Shown here one piece after another: positions 15,840 through 24,248 of a DNA stretch of 39,740 nucleotides. The notes beneath the pieces are model-generated. The model saw only the letters and a program-made list of their open reading frames with translations, was not told where the DNA came from and made no database searches. Positions within the stretch are counted from its first letter, which is position 1. Every line of letters starts with the position of its first letter. The position numbers and the translations under genes are program-made. Origin of the DNA: Halonotius sp046719765 (lineage in GTDB: Archaea > Halobacteriota > Halobacteria > Halobacteriales > Haloferacaceae); contig NZ_JABEBY010000021.1 in the NCBI RefSeq assembly GCF_046719765.1, positions 1 through 39,740 on the forward strand. Direction: 5' to 3'.

Positions 15840-17165
15840 AGTGTCCTAACCACCGCAGTGCTGTGAAGCAGCACTGCTATCTTTCACTTTCTTGGAAGAA
15901 CGATGCGGACAGTTTGTTGTGACAAGCAAGTCCACACCAACTGGTTCTATCGTACCAACTGACGATGACCTTTCGGTTCTGTCTCTTCCTGAACCAGACT
16001 GCCCCAGATGTGGCACAACAGCCGTCAAGAATGGAAGATACAAGCGGCACCCGCACGGCCGTCGGCCCGTGCGGGTGCAGCGATACTCTTGCAACCGGTG
16101 CGGCTCGTTTACACCAACCCATCCGTCGGTTGAGGACAACCACCGTTATCCACGGACAGCGTCACAGCTTGCTGACTCTGTTGATATATTCGCTGACGCC
16201 TCTCTGGAGGGTATCCAGGACATTCTCACCGTTCACCGTGGTGTTCGTCCTGCTGACCAACAAATCCATAACTGCCTAACCGAACCGACGGCGGAGATCG
16301 TCGAAAACGATCTCCCCGTCTACTCCGGCGTCTACACCTACGATGAGCAGTATCTCACAGTCAACGGAAATCGCGCCTATCGCCTCACTATCTACGACGA
16401 GTTGATGCGTGCGCCGGTGGCTGAGACCATTGTTGGTGACTGCACCAAGGAAACGGTTCGCTGGTTTCTCACTACCGTCCTTGAGGAAAAACCAACTGCT
16501 GTGATCACTACCGATGGGCGATCTGATTACCCAGAGATCGTCGAGGACGATCTCGGGGCAGTCCATCACCGGTGTAACTTCCATTTTATCAAAAACGGCG
16601 AGAAGTCGCTTCATACGTCTGTTTTCAAGAGTGTTCGATACACAGACACGGAGAAGCTTCAGGCCGCGATTGTCTGGAGCGAATTCAAGAGCGTCTTCGC
16701 TGCACCGTCCTACGCGGCAGGGCTTCGCCGCTTCGAGGCGGTGCTCGACAAGATCGAGCACCTGCCGAGTGAACTCCGCACTTACGTTGAGCAAGTGATG
16801 GAGAATTTCGACAAATTCGCCGTACATCTCCGTGATGAATCGGTTCCAAGCACGACAAACAATCTCGAACGCTACTACGGCCACACGAAACCGACGCGAA
16901 TCAAGCGTCGGTTTCGATCACTCCAGCATGGTCAAGCGTTTCTAAAGCGACAGATGTACGTTCGAACGATCAAGCAGGGACTGATCTCCCGAAACAAATC
17001 ACTCTCGCTGGGGCGAGAGTTGTTTCCATCGCTGTCTGTGGAACAGCTCCAACCACTGTTCACTGACTCCAAGCAGCGGTATCTCTCTTGGCGTGATCAC
17101 GACGTAGGCTGACCAGACAGCGACAGTGCTTGCCGCCCCGCTGGAGCGGCAGCACTGTCACTAGT
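15840..17165 (+). mobile_element. Insertion sequence with hairpin ends, zinc-ribbon DDE transposase
   Basis: One intact transposase gene is bounded on each side by a strong hairpin built on the same core, CAGTGCTG. On the left GCAGTGCTG pairs with CAGCACTGC (15855-15877). On the right a longer imperfect hairpin spans 17119-17162. Outside these, AGTG and CACT can be paired as outer ends (near 15839 and 17162), but exact boundaries and a target duplication could not be fixed. The ends given are approximate. Confidence 0.6.
15892..17112 (+). CDS. DDE transposase with N-terminal zinc ribbon
   Basis: The 406-residue protein begins with a four-Cys zinc ribbon, DCPRCGTTAVKNGRY and YSCNRCGSF (about residues 36-77), for DNA binding. 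The catalytic core follows with Asp in YTYDEQYLTVNG (about 147-158), Asp in VITTDGRSDYPEI (about 203-215) and Glu in STTNNLERYYGHTK (about 321-334). A C-terminal basic segment, TRIKRRFRSLQHGQAFLKR, completes it. The layout resembles MULE/IS256-like or unclassified haloarchaeal transposases. I do not assign an ISfinder family. The frame is intact. ATG 15892 is the first start, but it could begin a little later. Confidence 0.82.
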   Translation: MEERCGQFVVTSKSTPTGSIVPTDDDLSVLSLPEPDCPRCGTTAVKNGRYKRHPHGRRPVRVQRYSCNRCGSFTPTHPSVEDNHRYPRTASQLADSVDIFADASLEGIQDILTVHRGVRPADQQIHNCLTEPTAEIVENDLPVYSGVYTYDEQYLTVNGNRAYRLTIYDELMRAPVAETIVGDCTKETVRWFLTTVLEEKPTAVITTDGRSDYPEIVEDDLGAVHHRCNFHFIKNGEKSLHTSVFKSVRYTDTEKLQAAIVWSEFKSVFAAPSYAAGLRRFEAVLDKIEHLPSELRTYVEQVMENFDKFAVHLRDESVPSTTNNLERYYGHTKPTRIKRRFRSLQHGQAFLKRQMYVRTIKQGLISRNKSLSLGRELFPSLSVEQLQPLFTDSKQRYLSWRDHDVG

Positions 17166-17605
17166 TCTATATTTCGCACTTAGATGCTCAGAATAATATT
17201 CTCCCATGAAAACTATCAAAATTATTCTGTCATATCTATCCTGCTGGCCGCTTTTTATATTCTAACTCTGATATGAAAGACGGCAATCTATCCATTATCA
17301 ACGCTCACTTGGATGGCACGCTTATTGAATGAAGGCTGGAACCTACCAATGGTAACTTGTATCAATCAGCTGCTGAACAAAGACACTGAACAAAGACGCT
17401 GAACAAATAAAGTAGCCATCATCGACACTACCGAAGCCACACCACGTTGCGAGTGAAGTGACTCTGCCGTCAAAGTATCCAAAACGCGGAGAGGGATAGT
17501 TCAGTCGAACACTCGCAAATCGGTTCCAAACGCCCGACAGCCCACCACTATCGATTACCTGACGCCAGTATGCTAGACAATGTATGGGACATAGTCTCAC
17601 CGGCA
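17166..17605. other. Intergenic stretch with a short tandem repeat
   Basis: The 440 bases hold no supported gene. The left half is AT-rich. At 17374-17412 lies a 13-base direct repeat, TGAACAAAGACAC, present almost three times. The right part near 17420-17605 is the region just after the 3' end of the minus-strand HTH/nucleotidyltransferase gene. Confidence 0.5.
17374..17412. repeat. Tandem repeat, 13-base unit, about 2.7 copies
   Basis: Units are TGAACAAAGACAC (17374-17386), TGAACAAAGACGC (17387-17399) and TGAACAAATAAAG (17400-17412, last bases diverged). They most likely arose by slippage. No binding role is evident. Confidence 0.75.
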
Positions 17606-19267
17606 TCAACGATCGAGTGGCCCATCCCGCTGATACGTGTTGAGGCGACCACTCCGATCGACAGAAATCTGGCTGTCGTCCTCCAGCTGCCGAAGTTTGT
17701 TGTAGATTCGATGGTCGGGGAAGTCGAGTTCTGTACGGAGGTCTTCGATTGTTTTTGGCGTCTCCAATGAGACAAGCAATGCATTCTCAAGACAGTAGGA
17801 AACAAGCTCTCGTTTGATTGGCGCGACAATATCATACCGCTCCGCAAGAATATCAAGCGTATCCAGCACCGCAAAGGAAAACAGTTGATCCGTGAGTCGC
17901 TCCTGTGTTTTGATCTCCTCGAAGATCCCGTCCCAATCAAGCGACGCTTGCTTAGCAATCAATGCAACATCTTCGAGATCGCCTTCCCGCTCTGTGATCG
18001 ACTTGAACAGGAAGATATCCGTTAACGAAAGCAGATGAACGGTGAGATTCCCATACGTGAGTGACTCATCACACCGCTGTATCATCGCCTCGGTCAGCCG
18101 GAGTTGGCCTGCAACGGCCTCGACAAAAATATCCCACCGTGGGAACCCCTCCTTCTCAAGAACGATGTTCGGATCGAGTTGGGCGTATGCTGTCTCCAGC
18201 GTCCCTCGTTCCTCGTAGCCTAACTCCTGTAGTGTCTCAGCGATCGTCAGAAACGTCTGTTTGTCCTCAACGACAAGGTCGACATCCTTTGTTGCGTCTT
18301 TCAGACCTCGCAAAATGAGGTTGCCACCGCCGAGGAGATACACATCAACACTCGTTACAAGGCTCTCGCCAAGTTCTTCGAGGCCTCGCTGGAGACTATC
18401 TTCCGGATGCTGCCCGCGGGGATAAACGCCGTAGTCATTGGCAAGATCAATGAATTCCCCCCACGGAAGAAATAGATCGGCGTCGTGAACCGCTCGCTGG
18501 TCAACATAGGCCAATAGATCCGCCCACTGCTCGACACACTCCCACTTGTTGGCCAGCCGCCAGCACTCACTGGTATCAAGCGTCCCGCGGTGGGTGAGAT
18601 AGAAGACGCCAGCCATCGCCATCTGTTTCTTGGTTTCTGCAACGGTTACTGCATGGATCAAGACCGCCTCAAGATCGAGTTGCCGATCTCCCTCATAGAC
18701 GTAGGTTGTCGCGGAGTGAAACTCAACACCGTAGCGAGTGAACGCAGAGAACGCAGTCGGTGTCCCATCCCCATCGTCATTTCTCGTTTCGATGAGTCGG
18801 GCTCCGTTTGCGTGATACACTGTTTCAAACGGGTTCTCTCGCCTTCTGGCCCTGAGAAATGAGCGCAGCGTCTCATCAGTAATAGCATACCCGTCATCTG
18901 TGTTAGCGATCGCGCCGGTTTCTTGGATCTCATTCAGATGTTCGTAGAGCGTCGATTTTGCAAAGCCCGCTTGCTGTAACTCGCCGATGGTTTTCGGATC
19001 CGAAAGGAGTGCACTGAGAACATCTTCTTTCGTTCCTGTCAGCACTTTATTTAGATCATAGCGTTCGATCAGGTCAGCACAGAGCGTTGCTTCATACGTA
19101 TCGGCCAGCTGTACGCCATTATCCCGTTCTACGAGATGCTCGTCAGCTAGGTCGCTCACGACCTCCGAAGTCCAATTCTGACTCTTGTCGATCGCATCAG
19201 CTAACTCGCCGACAGCGTACGATCGATCGCGTAGAGACTCGATGATTTGTATTGCTGTACCCCTCAT
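17606..19267 (-). CDS. Winged-helix / nucleotidyltransferase fusion protein
   Basis: The 553-residue protein (ATG 19267; an in-frame TTG at 19276 is less likely) has at least three winged-helix segments: residues about 1-50, 80-130 (TIGELQQAGFAKSTLYEHLN) and 490-545 (TIEDLRTELDFPDHRIYNKL). Between them, at about 295-420, is a nucleotidyltransferase-type fold with LLGGGNLILRGLKDATKDVD, where GG and the Asp-x-Asp pair correspond to the AbiEii/DUF6036-like active site. Such domains serve as toxins or regulators in type IV and related systems. Fusion to several DNA-binding domains suggests a self-contained regulator. It diverges from the gene at 19384 across a shared inverted repeat. Confidence 0.75.
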   Translation of the reverse strand: MRGTAIQIIESLRDRSYAVGELADAIDKSQNWTSEVVSDLADEHLVERDNGVQLADTYEATLCADLIERYDLNKVLTGTKEDVLSALLSDPKTIGELQQAGFAKSTLYEHLNEIQETGAIANTDDGYAITDETLRSFLRARRRENPFETVYHANGARLIETRNDDGDGTPTAFSAFTRYGVEFHSATTYVYEGDRQLDLEAVLIHAVTVAETKKQMAMAGVFYLTHRGTLDTSECWRLANKWECVEQWADLLAYVDQRAVHDADLFLPWGEFIDLANDYGVYPRGQHPEDSLQRGLEELGESLVTSVDVYLLGGGNLILRGLKDATKDVDLVVEDKQTFLTIAETLQELGYEERGTLETAYAQLDPNIVLEKEGFPRWDIFVEAVAGQLRLTEAMIQRCDESLTYGNLTVHLLSLTDIFLFKSITEREGDLEDVALIAKQASLDWDGIFEEIKTQERLTDQLFSFAVLDTLDILAERYDIVAPIKRELVSYCLENALLVSLETPKTIEDLRTELDFPDHRIYNKLRQLEDDSQISVDRSGRLNTYQRDGPLDR

Positions 19268-19268
19268 A

Positions 19269-19318
19269 TATTCCAATTTGACCGATTTATTTATAAATAT
19301 ATCGTTTGTATTGGAATA
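19269..19318. promoter_or_regulatory. Divergent promoter with inverted repeat TATTCCAAT...ATTGGAATA
   Basis: The arms TATTCCAAT (19269-19277) and ATTGGAATA (19310-19318) match exactly and frame a TATA-rich core, TTTATAAATATAT (about 19288-19300). The left arm lies right before the start of the fusion gene. A further TATTCCA occurs at 19361-19367. The layout fits an operator read in both directions, probably by the winged-helix fusion protein itself. Confidence 0.5.
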
Positions 19319-19383
19319 ATAAACGCATATCTACAATGGGCGATAGCAGCGCAATTATACTATTCCAGCCCTATATATTGGTA

Positions 19384-20124
19384 ATGACGTGCCTCTCTTC
19401 AGTCGATATCGATCCTGTCAGGCAGGATCTCCAGGCCCGAGGGTTTTGTATCGACGAGGGTCAGCCTACCATCGCTCGCGGTGGTTCCATGGAGATGATC
19501 GAACCCGATGCACCCCTGGAAGTGATACCAGTTGCAAACAGCCGCCCGCTAACCGTCATCTCAGCCATCGCAAACGCTGCCGGCGGCGGACGGGTGCCGC
19601 TGTTGGTTGTCGACAAACACGACCGCAGCGCGATCGATGCGCTCCTTTCAGAACCGTTTGCACTCGCTGATCGGCGGGACGGTTTCCGCCGATTTCACAC
19701 CGTTGAACACAGGATACAGCTAGCAGACGACTCCTTTGCTTGTATCACCACAGACGAGCACCTGTGGTGGACTGAGGCCTCTGGTCGCCAGGGTGAATCA
19801 TCGCAACTACACCTCATGGCCGGTGACAAACCCGTTGTAGTTTTCGATGCTGTCGAAGATCTTGCCTGTCCTGCGCCTTCGCAGACAGCCTTCCCAAACC
19901 GGTATGCTCGTGATGAAGACGGCCGCTTCGTACTCTACAATCGTGCTGGAGCCATTGGGAGATATTCCGGAGTGAGTGCAATGCGTTCCGATGGCATCAA
20001 ACCCGTTCCGGCCCCGTTGGTGCCTGAAGATCATCTTGACCTACAGTCACCCCTTCCACGAGCGACTCTGCTTGCGACCGCCGATGAGGAAACCGTGCAG
20101 TACACCACTCTTACTCAATCGTAG
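19384..20124 (+). CDS. Haloarchaeal protein of unknown function
   Basis: The protein is about 246 residues from the ATG at 19384 (in-frame starts also exist at 19306 and 19336). The 19384 start is preferred because the residues before it are hydrophobic and atypical, but promoter spacing favours 19336, so the start is open. Segments such as PLTVISAIANAAGGGRVPLL then VVDKHDRSAIDALL, and later DEHLWWTEASG, look like a conserved soluble alpha/beta protein. No catalytic motif is visible. It is followed after 71 bases by another haloarchaeal gene, now interrupted. Confidence 0.6.
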   Translation: MTCLSSVDIDPVRQDLQARGFCIDEGQPTIARGGSMEMIEPDAPLEVIPVANSRPLTVISAIANAAGGGRVPLLVVDKHDRSAIDALLSEPFALADRRDGFRRFHTVEHRIQLADDSFACITTDEHLWWTEASGRQGESSQLHLMAGDKPVVVFDAVEDLACPAPSQTAFPNRYARDEDGRFVLYNRAGAIGRYSGVSAMRSDGIKPVPAPLVPEDHLDLQSPLPRATLLATADEETVQYTTLTQS

Positions 20125-20195
20125 CTCGGCAGACCCACGCACTGGTGACCGACTACCACCCTGATGCTCAAGCGTATCGGCAGCGAAGCTACTGT

Positions 20196-20743
20196 ATGGA
20201 CACACGGTCAGGACAGTTCCGTGTCTATCGGGCTGTCGAGTCAGTGCGCCACATCAATTTTCAGGCGGTTGCGGAGCCACAGCTGTATTCAGTGTATGAG
20301 ACCGGGTACCCAGCGGATCAACAGGATAGCATCGACGAACTGCAGACAGGTGATCTGGTCACGGCGACACTGGAGGGCGATGCCGACGCGCCTACCGAGG
20401 CGTGGCACGTTGCATCGGTGACCCGCAATCAACGCGTTCCGTTCGGGTTTGCGGTTAATCTTGTTCCCGAGGCACTTCCACAGGCCGCTCAAACACTCGC
20501 CGCCGATTCTGGATTTGAGACGGCAGCACCGCCGACAGAGCCCGCTGGCACGACACTGTCCGCCGATGGAGATGACATCGGTGAGTGTTGGATTCAGCCG
20601 CGGGCAACGCTCCCAAACGAAGCGTTCGTCCCGAACGTCGTGACCGGTTTGTTGCCGATTGAGCCATGGATCGACGACCTCCCAGCACTTGGAGTACCAG
20701 CCACAGAGGTGTTAGTGCTCGATACTGCTGCTCCAACAGCTGA
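20196..20743 (+). pseudogene. 5' part of an interrupted haloarchaeal gene (DUF6663-like)
   Basis: The frame from ATG 20196 (a GTG at 20145 is an earlier option) encodes SGQFRVYRAVES, then LQTGDLVTATLEGDADAPTE and VASVTRNQRVPFGFAVNLVP. It is broken at 20743/20744 by an IS630-type element. Joining base 20743 to base 22960 gives a continuous 226-residue protein. The family looks like the haloarchaeal DUF6663 group, a name given from memory. The present frame reads on into the element for about 38 meaningless codons. Confidence 0.7.
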
Positions 20744-20746
20744 TAC

Positions 20747-21567
20747 TCACGGACATAGATACGTAAAGACATCTGGAACTTCAATGCGATTGAGTGCAGA
20801 GAGTGCAGCATCTCGAAGATCGTCTAGCGTGTCGAACAGCCGATTGCCGAGCTCTTGATCAAGTTGTCTCCAGCACTCTTCCGCGGGGTTCAGCTCCGGT
20901 GAACCCCGCGGGAGATAACACAGCTCTATCGGTGTGTTCTCAACGAATTCCTGCACTGCGTTGGCTGTGAAATACGACGCGTTGTCCAAGACGACGCAGA
21001 TTTTCTCGCCGAACTCTGTCTGGAGTGCGTCGAGCAAGCGAATTGTCGTGTCACTGTTGAAATTCTCTGCACACGGCAGAAAGAACGTCTCATCGGTATC
21101 ACTGACTGCCCCAAGTAATTTGATGCTGTCCCACGCGCCCGTCACCGGCAGTGACGGGCGCTCCCCTTCCGGAAACCACGCATAGATCAGCGTCGAGAGT
21201 ACCTGACGTGTCTGATCGATGGTCAGGATCGTGTATTCGTCGTCCAGGTTGTCGCGCTTTTTTTGAAGCCTTCTTGCCAGGCTTCTTGAGCTCTCTCGTC
21301 GGATTTGTGGAACTCCGGCCGGGCTGTCTTCCAGGACAGCCCGGCCTCAGACATCAGTCGCCGGACGTGACGTTCGCAGTACTCAACGTCGAATTCTTCG
21401 GCGAGGTAGTGACGAGCTATTGGTACAGACCACGCGGGCGCGTCTAGTCCAACTTCTTCAGGTGATTCGTGGAGTGCCTCAACGAATTTGTCGTGCTGTT
21501 GGTCAGAGAGCTCAGAGGGTCTCCCGGAACGTTGTTGATCGTAGACAACCTCCTCGAACGGCTCGTC
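20747..21567 (-). pseudogene. IS630 transposase, C-terminal part, frameshifted
   Basis: The sequence continues the transposase from DEPFEEVVYD at 21567. It includes APAWSVPIARHYLAEEFDVE and, after the frameshift, the catalytic region LTIDQTRQ, VVLDNASYFTANAV and LPRGSPELNPAEECWR, ending TYLCP. The second Asp and the final Glu of the DDE set are present. A run of seven A (T at 21258-21264) is one base too short: eight keep KKKRDNLDD in frame. As it stands, translation stops soon after. Programmed slippage on the A-run is an alternative explanation. The stop lies within the terminal repeat. Confidence 0.8.
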
Positions 21568-22713
21568 TAATGATTAAGATAACTTTTGAAAGTCAAGGAA
21601 CTTCTCACACCACCCCTTTGCGAAGCTGATTCGGTGCGTTATTTTCTCGAATGTTTCCTGGACGAGAGTTTTGAACTCGGTTTCGTCCTCAACAACGATC
21701 GGTGCCATCGTCCATTTGAGGTAGTCCCAGACTTGTTCGATTGGATTGAGGTGCGGTGAGCCTGATGGAATGAAAATCAGGTCGATCCCGAGTTCATGCG
21801 CACGCTTGCGCGTGTATCTACATCTATGTGCTCCATGCTTGTCCAAGACGAGCAGAATCCGCTTGCCGGGATTCTGCTCGCGGATCTGCTCTAATACACC
21901 ACAAATTCGCTCTTTCTTTTCGTCTTCAGTGAACTCGACTAGACTCTCACCGTTCAGTGCATAGAAGCCGACCGCAGAGTCGTGCGTCTTGACTAACTCC
22001 CGCTCAATGTGTGGATCGTCCACGTACCAAACACGGCGTGAATTATCGTACGGCTGTGGCTTCGATGCGTCAAAAAATCCGAGAACGGTACCACCGTCAG
22101 TGCAAATATCGTCGTCAACAGTCCACCCTTCGTCGTCTTCTCCATCATGTTTGTTATGCGGCTGTTCGTCCTCGTCGAGCGCGTCATCGACGCGCTCTTC
22201 GAGGATTTCATCAGGGTTCTCTGGTCGATGTGGACGCTTTGGCCGTGGTTTCGCGTACGAGAGACCGAGGTTCCGAAGGAAAGTACCGAGGTAGTTTGTG
22301 CTGTAGGAAACGCCGAACTCCTCCTGAAGAAGATGGTGAATCTCCTGCGATTTCCACGGTTGGCCGTCACGAAGCATCTCCACCAGCTCGTCTTGCTCAT
22401 CCTCGTCGAGTTTCGGGGGCCGGCCGCCCCCGAAACTCGGCATCAGTCCTTCTAAACCGCCCTCGTTCCAAGCATCCGCCCAGCGACCACCGGTGGCGGC
22501 CGACCGACCTTCGCGGTCGGCGGCCTCCGGGATTGAGTCGCCATGGTAGAGATTCTTCAAAAACCCAAGACGGCGGACGTGGTGATCGTCCTCAGCCTCA
22601 CGTAGCAGTTCATCGATTTCTTCCTCAGTCAAGTGATGCTCAATCTCCTTTCGACGTGAGCGCTCCATTACTCCTCTATCAAGCTTAGCTAACAAAACTT
22701 TTCGTACTCATTA
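21568..22713 (-). mobile_element. IS630-type element (inner), 1146 bp
   Basis: The ends pair as TAATGATTAAGATAACTTTTG from 21568 and, on the opposite strand, TAATGAGTACGAAAAGTTTT from 22713, with most bases matching. It carries one intact transposase gene. It lies inside the outer IS630-type element, between the codons for RLERLA and DEPFEE. Those join perfectly when the whole element, including both TA ends, is removed. Confidence 0.85.
21574..22668 (-). CDS. IS630-family transposase (intact)
   Basis: The protein is 364 residues from ATG 22668 (an upstream in-frame ATG at 22695 is possible). An N-terminal HTH region includes HHVRRLGFLKNLYHGDSIPE and GLMPSFGGGRPPKLDEDEQ. The catalytic domain has Asp in LGFFDASKPQ, Asp in LLVLDKHGAH and Glu in SGSPHLNPIEQVWDYLK. 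This is the DDE/DDD arrangement of IS630, related to Tc1/mariner. An acidic insert (about residues 165-190) is usual in haloarchaeal versions. All motifs are intact, so it may be active. Confidence 0.9.
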   Translation of the reverse strand: MERSRRKEIEHHLTEEEIDELLREAEDDHHVRRLGFLKNLYHGDSIPEAADREGRSAATGGRWADAWNEGGLEGLMPSFGGGRPPKLDEDEQDELVEMLRDGQPWKSQEIHHLLQEEFGVSYSTNYLGTFLRNLGLSYAKPRPKRPHRPENPDEILEERVDDALDEDEQPHNKHDGEDDEGWTVDDDICTDGGTVLGFFDASKPQPYDNSRRVWYVDDPHIERELVKTHDSAVGFYALNGESLVEFTEDEKKERICGVLEQIREQNPGKRILLVLDKHGAHRCRYTRKRAHELGIDLIFIPSGSPHLNPIEQVWDYLKWTMAPIVVEDETEFKTLVQETFEKITHRISFAKGWCEKFLDFQKLS

Positions 22714-22914
22714 GGCGAGCCGTTCGAGTCGGTCAAGCCAGCGTGAGAGCCAGCCAGCAGTGTACCCATACCGTTCAGCAACATCTTCCAGCGTCGCTTC
22801 GTCTTCTTCGAGATAGTTGATAGCCGCCATAACCCGCTGTGTCGGCTTCTTCCCCTCGATCTCCGCCAAGATCTGGCGGAGGTCGTCGGTAGACACGTCG
22901 TTAAGCGAAGCCAT
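22714..22914 (-). pseudogene. IS630 transposase, N-terminal part of the outer element
   Basis: The 67 codons starting at ATG 22914 encode an HTH domain: KKPTQRVMAAINYLEEDEAT, then EDVAERYGYTAGWLSRWLDR, ending RLERLA. The sequence then runs into the TAATGA end of the inner element, where a stop follows at once. It is the missing N-terminus of the gene at 20747-21567. Together, with the A-run repaired, they give 340 residues, a normal length. Confidence 0.82.
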
Positions 22915-22959
22915 ATCGGGAGGACGTATTCCTCTTTGAAAAATATTCAGCCGTCAGTA

Positions 22960-23092
22960 TGAGCGGTATGAAACGCCGTACGGGGTGTTCTTGTTTTTCA
23001 CTGATGCCGGTCGTGCGGTTGCCACCGACTATCGGGATCGATACGACTGTCCACGGGCGGTCGATAGTCGACCGGACTTCGACCCATACTAA
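22960..23092 (+). pseudogene. 3' part of the interrupted haloarchaeal gene
   Basis: Reading GAG CGG TAT from 22961 gives ERYETPYGVFLFFTDAGRAV, then RDRYDCPRAVDSRPDFDPY and TAA at 23090-23092. This is a natural C-terminus with strongly coding character and matches the 20196-20743 part when the element is excised precisely. It has no start of its own and is presumably not made. Confidence 0.7.
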
Positions 23093-23234
23093 AGTGGCTG
23101 AGAGGCCGGTGGCTTGACTAGGTAGTGAGTGACCCCGACACCTCACCATCGACGATAGAGCTGACACTCGACACTGTCAATGGAGTTCCCACGACTGGCG
23201 TGAAACTTCTCCCTGCTGACGCTGTAGTATCCTC

Positions 23235-24182
23235 ATGGCAACTTCGTGGACTGCTGACCAAATGCCGGATTGTGCGGACAAAATGGTGCTCATCACCGGT
23301 GCCAACAGCGGCCTTGGCTATGAGGCAACGAAAGCCTTCGCCGCAAAGGGCGCAACTGTGATCATGGCCTGTCGCAGTCTCGACCGTGGACGGGAGGCAG
23401 CGGCCGACATCCAGAATGATGTTGGGGATACCGGTGCGACGTTGAACGTTCGAGAATGTGACCTTGCATCACTCGATTCGATCGAAACCTTCGCCGACGG
23501 CATCACGAATGACTACGACACGCTCGATATTCTCTGCAACAATGCTGGGGTGATGGCGATCCCACGACAAGAAACCGAAGATGGCTTTGAGAAACAACTT
23601 GGGGTAAATCACCTCGGCCACTTCGCATTGACCGGCCATCTGCTGGAACTGCTCGTTGATAGCGACGGCGAAAGTCGGATCGTCACCCACTCCAGTGGCG
23701 CACACGAGGCCGGAGAGATGGACTTTGATGACCTCCACCGAGAACAATCCTACAGTAAATGGGAAGCCTACGGTCAGAGTAAACTGGCCAACCTCCTGTT
23801 TGCTTACGAGTTACACCGACGGTTCAAGACAGCCGATATTACTGATACGATCAGCGTTGCCTGCCACCCCGGGTATGCAGCCACGAACCTGCAGTACCGC
23901 GGCCCTGAGCAGTCTGGATCACAACTCCGGCTGGCGATGATGAAGATCGCCAACGCTGTCGTCGCTCAGTCGGCTGCAAAAGGTGTGTTGCCGCTGCTAT
24001 ACGCAGCAACAAGTGAAGACGTGAGCGGTGGAGAATACTACGGCCCAAGCGGATTCAAGAATATGCGCGGTGCTCCTGCCCGGCAGACCTCCAACGATGC
24101 TTCATACGACGAGAAAGACGCCAAAACGTTGTGGAAGACAAGTGAGGAACTAACTGGTGTGAACTACGCAGATACGCTTTGA
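23235..24182 (+). CDS. Short-chain dehydrogenase/reductase, retinol-dehydrogenase-like
   Basis: The 315-residue classical SDR has the cofactor motif TGANSGLG (residues about 21-28), acidic DLAS, NNAGVMAI (about 97-104), the catalytic Ser in THSSGAH and YxxxK in YGQSKLAN. Arg residues after the second strand (ACRSLDRGR) favour NADP. It reduces or oxidises an unknown carbonyl or alcohol in the cytoplasm. HPGYAATNLQ is typical of the retinol-dehydrogenase-like subgroup common in haloarchaea. Monocistronic. Confidence 0.9.
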   Translation: MATSWTADQMPDCADKMVLITGANSGLGYEATKAFAAKGATVIMACRSLDRGREAAADIQNDVGDTGATLNVRECDLASLDSIETFADGITNDYDTLDILCNNAGVMAIPRQETEDGFEKQLGVNHLGHFALTGHLLELLVDSDGESRIVTHSSGAHEAGEMDFDDLHREQSYSKWEAYGQSKLANLLFAYELHRRFKTADITDTISVACHPGYAATNLQYRGPEQSGSQLRLAMMKIANAVVAQSAAKGVLPLLYAATSEDVSGGEYYGPSGFKNMRGAPARQTSNDASYDEKDAKTLWKTSEELTGVNYADTL

Positions 24183-24248
24183 GACTTCCATCGAAGCCGG
24201 TGAACTAACAACGCTTCTTTTCATAACACGGCGTTACACAGGATGTGG

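Larger units (their letters stand above)
20744..22959 (-). mobile_element. IS630-type element (outer), itself interrupted
   Basis: The ends match as inverted repeats: TACTCACGG from 20744 and, on the other strand, TACTGACGG from 22959, both starting TA. Without the inner element the length is 1070 bp, normal for IS630. It sits inside a haloarchaeal gene whose two halves rejoin in frame only if both terminal TA dinucleotides are removed. The transposase gene is dead through a second insertion and a one-base loss. Confidence 0.8.

Noticed and set aside
16276..16884. 202-codon minus-strand frame inside the zinc-ribbon transposase gene
   Set aside because: It is a mirror frame of a gene with intact DDE motifs. 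No start signal or motif of its own.
17374..17412. 13-base tandem repeat as plasmid iterons
   Set aside because: There are fewer than three copies, the last is diverged, and no replication protein gene lies next to it.
22011..22688. 225-codon plus-strand frame opposite the inner IS630 transposase
   Set aside because: It is extremely Arg-rich, a usual shadow of an acidic haloarchaeal gene on the other strand.
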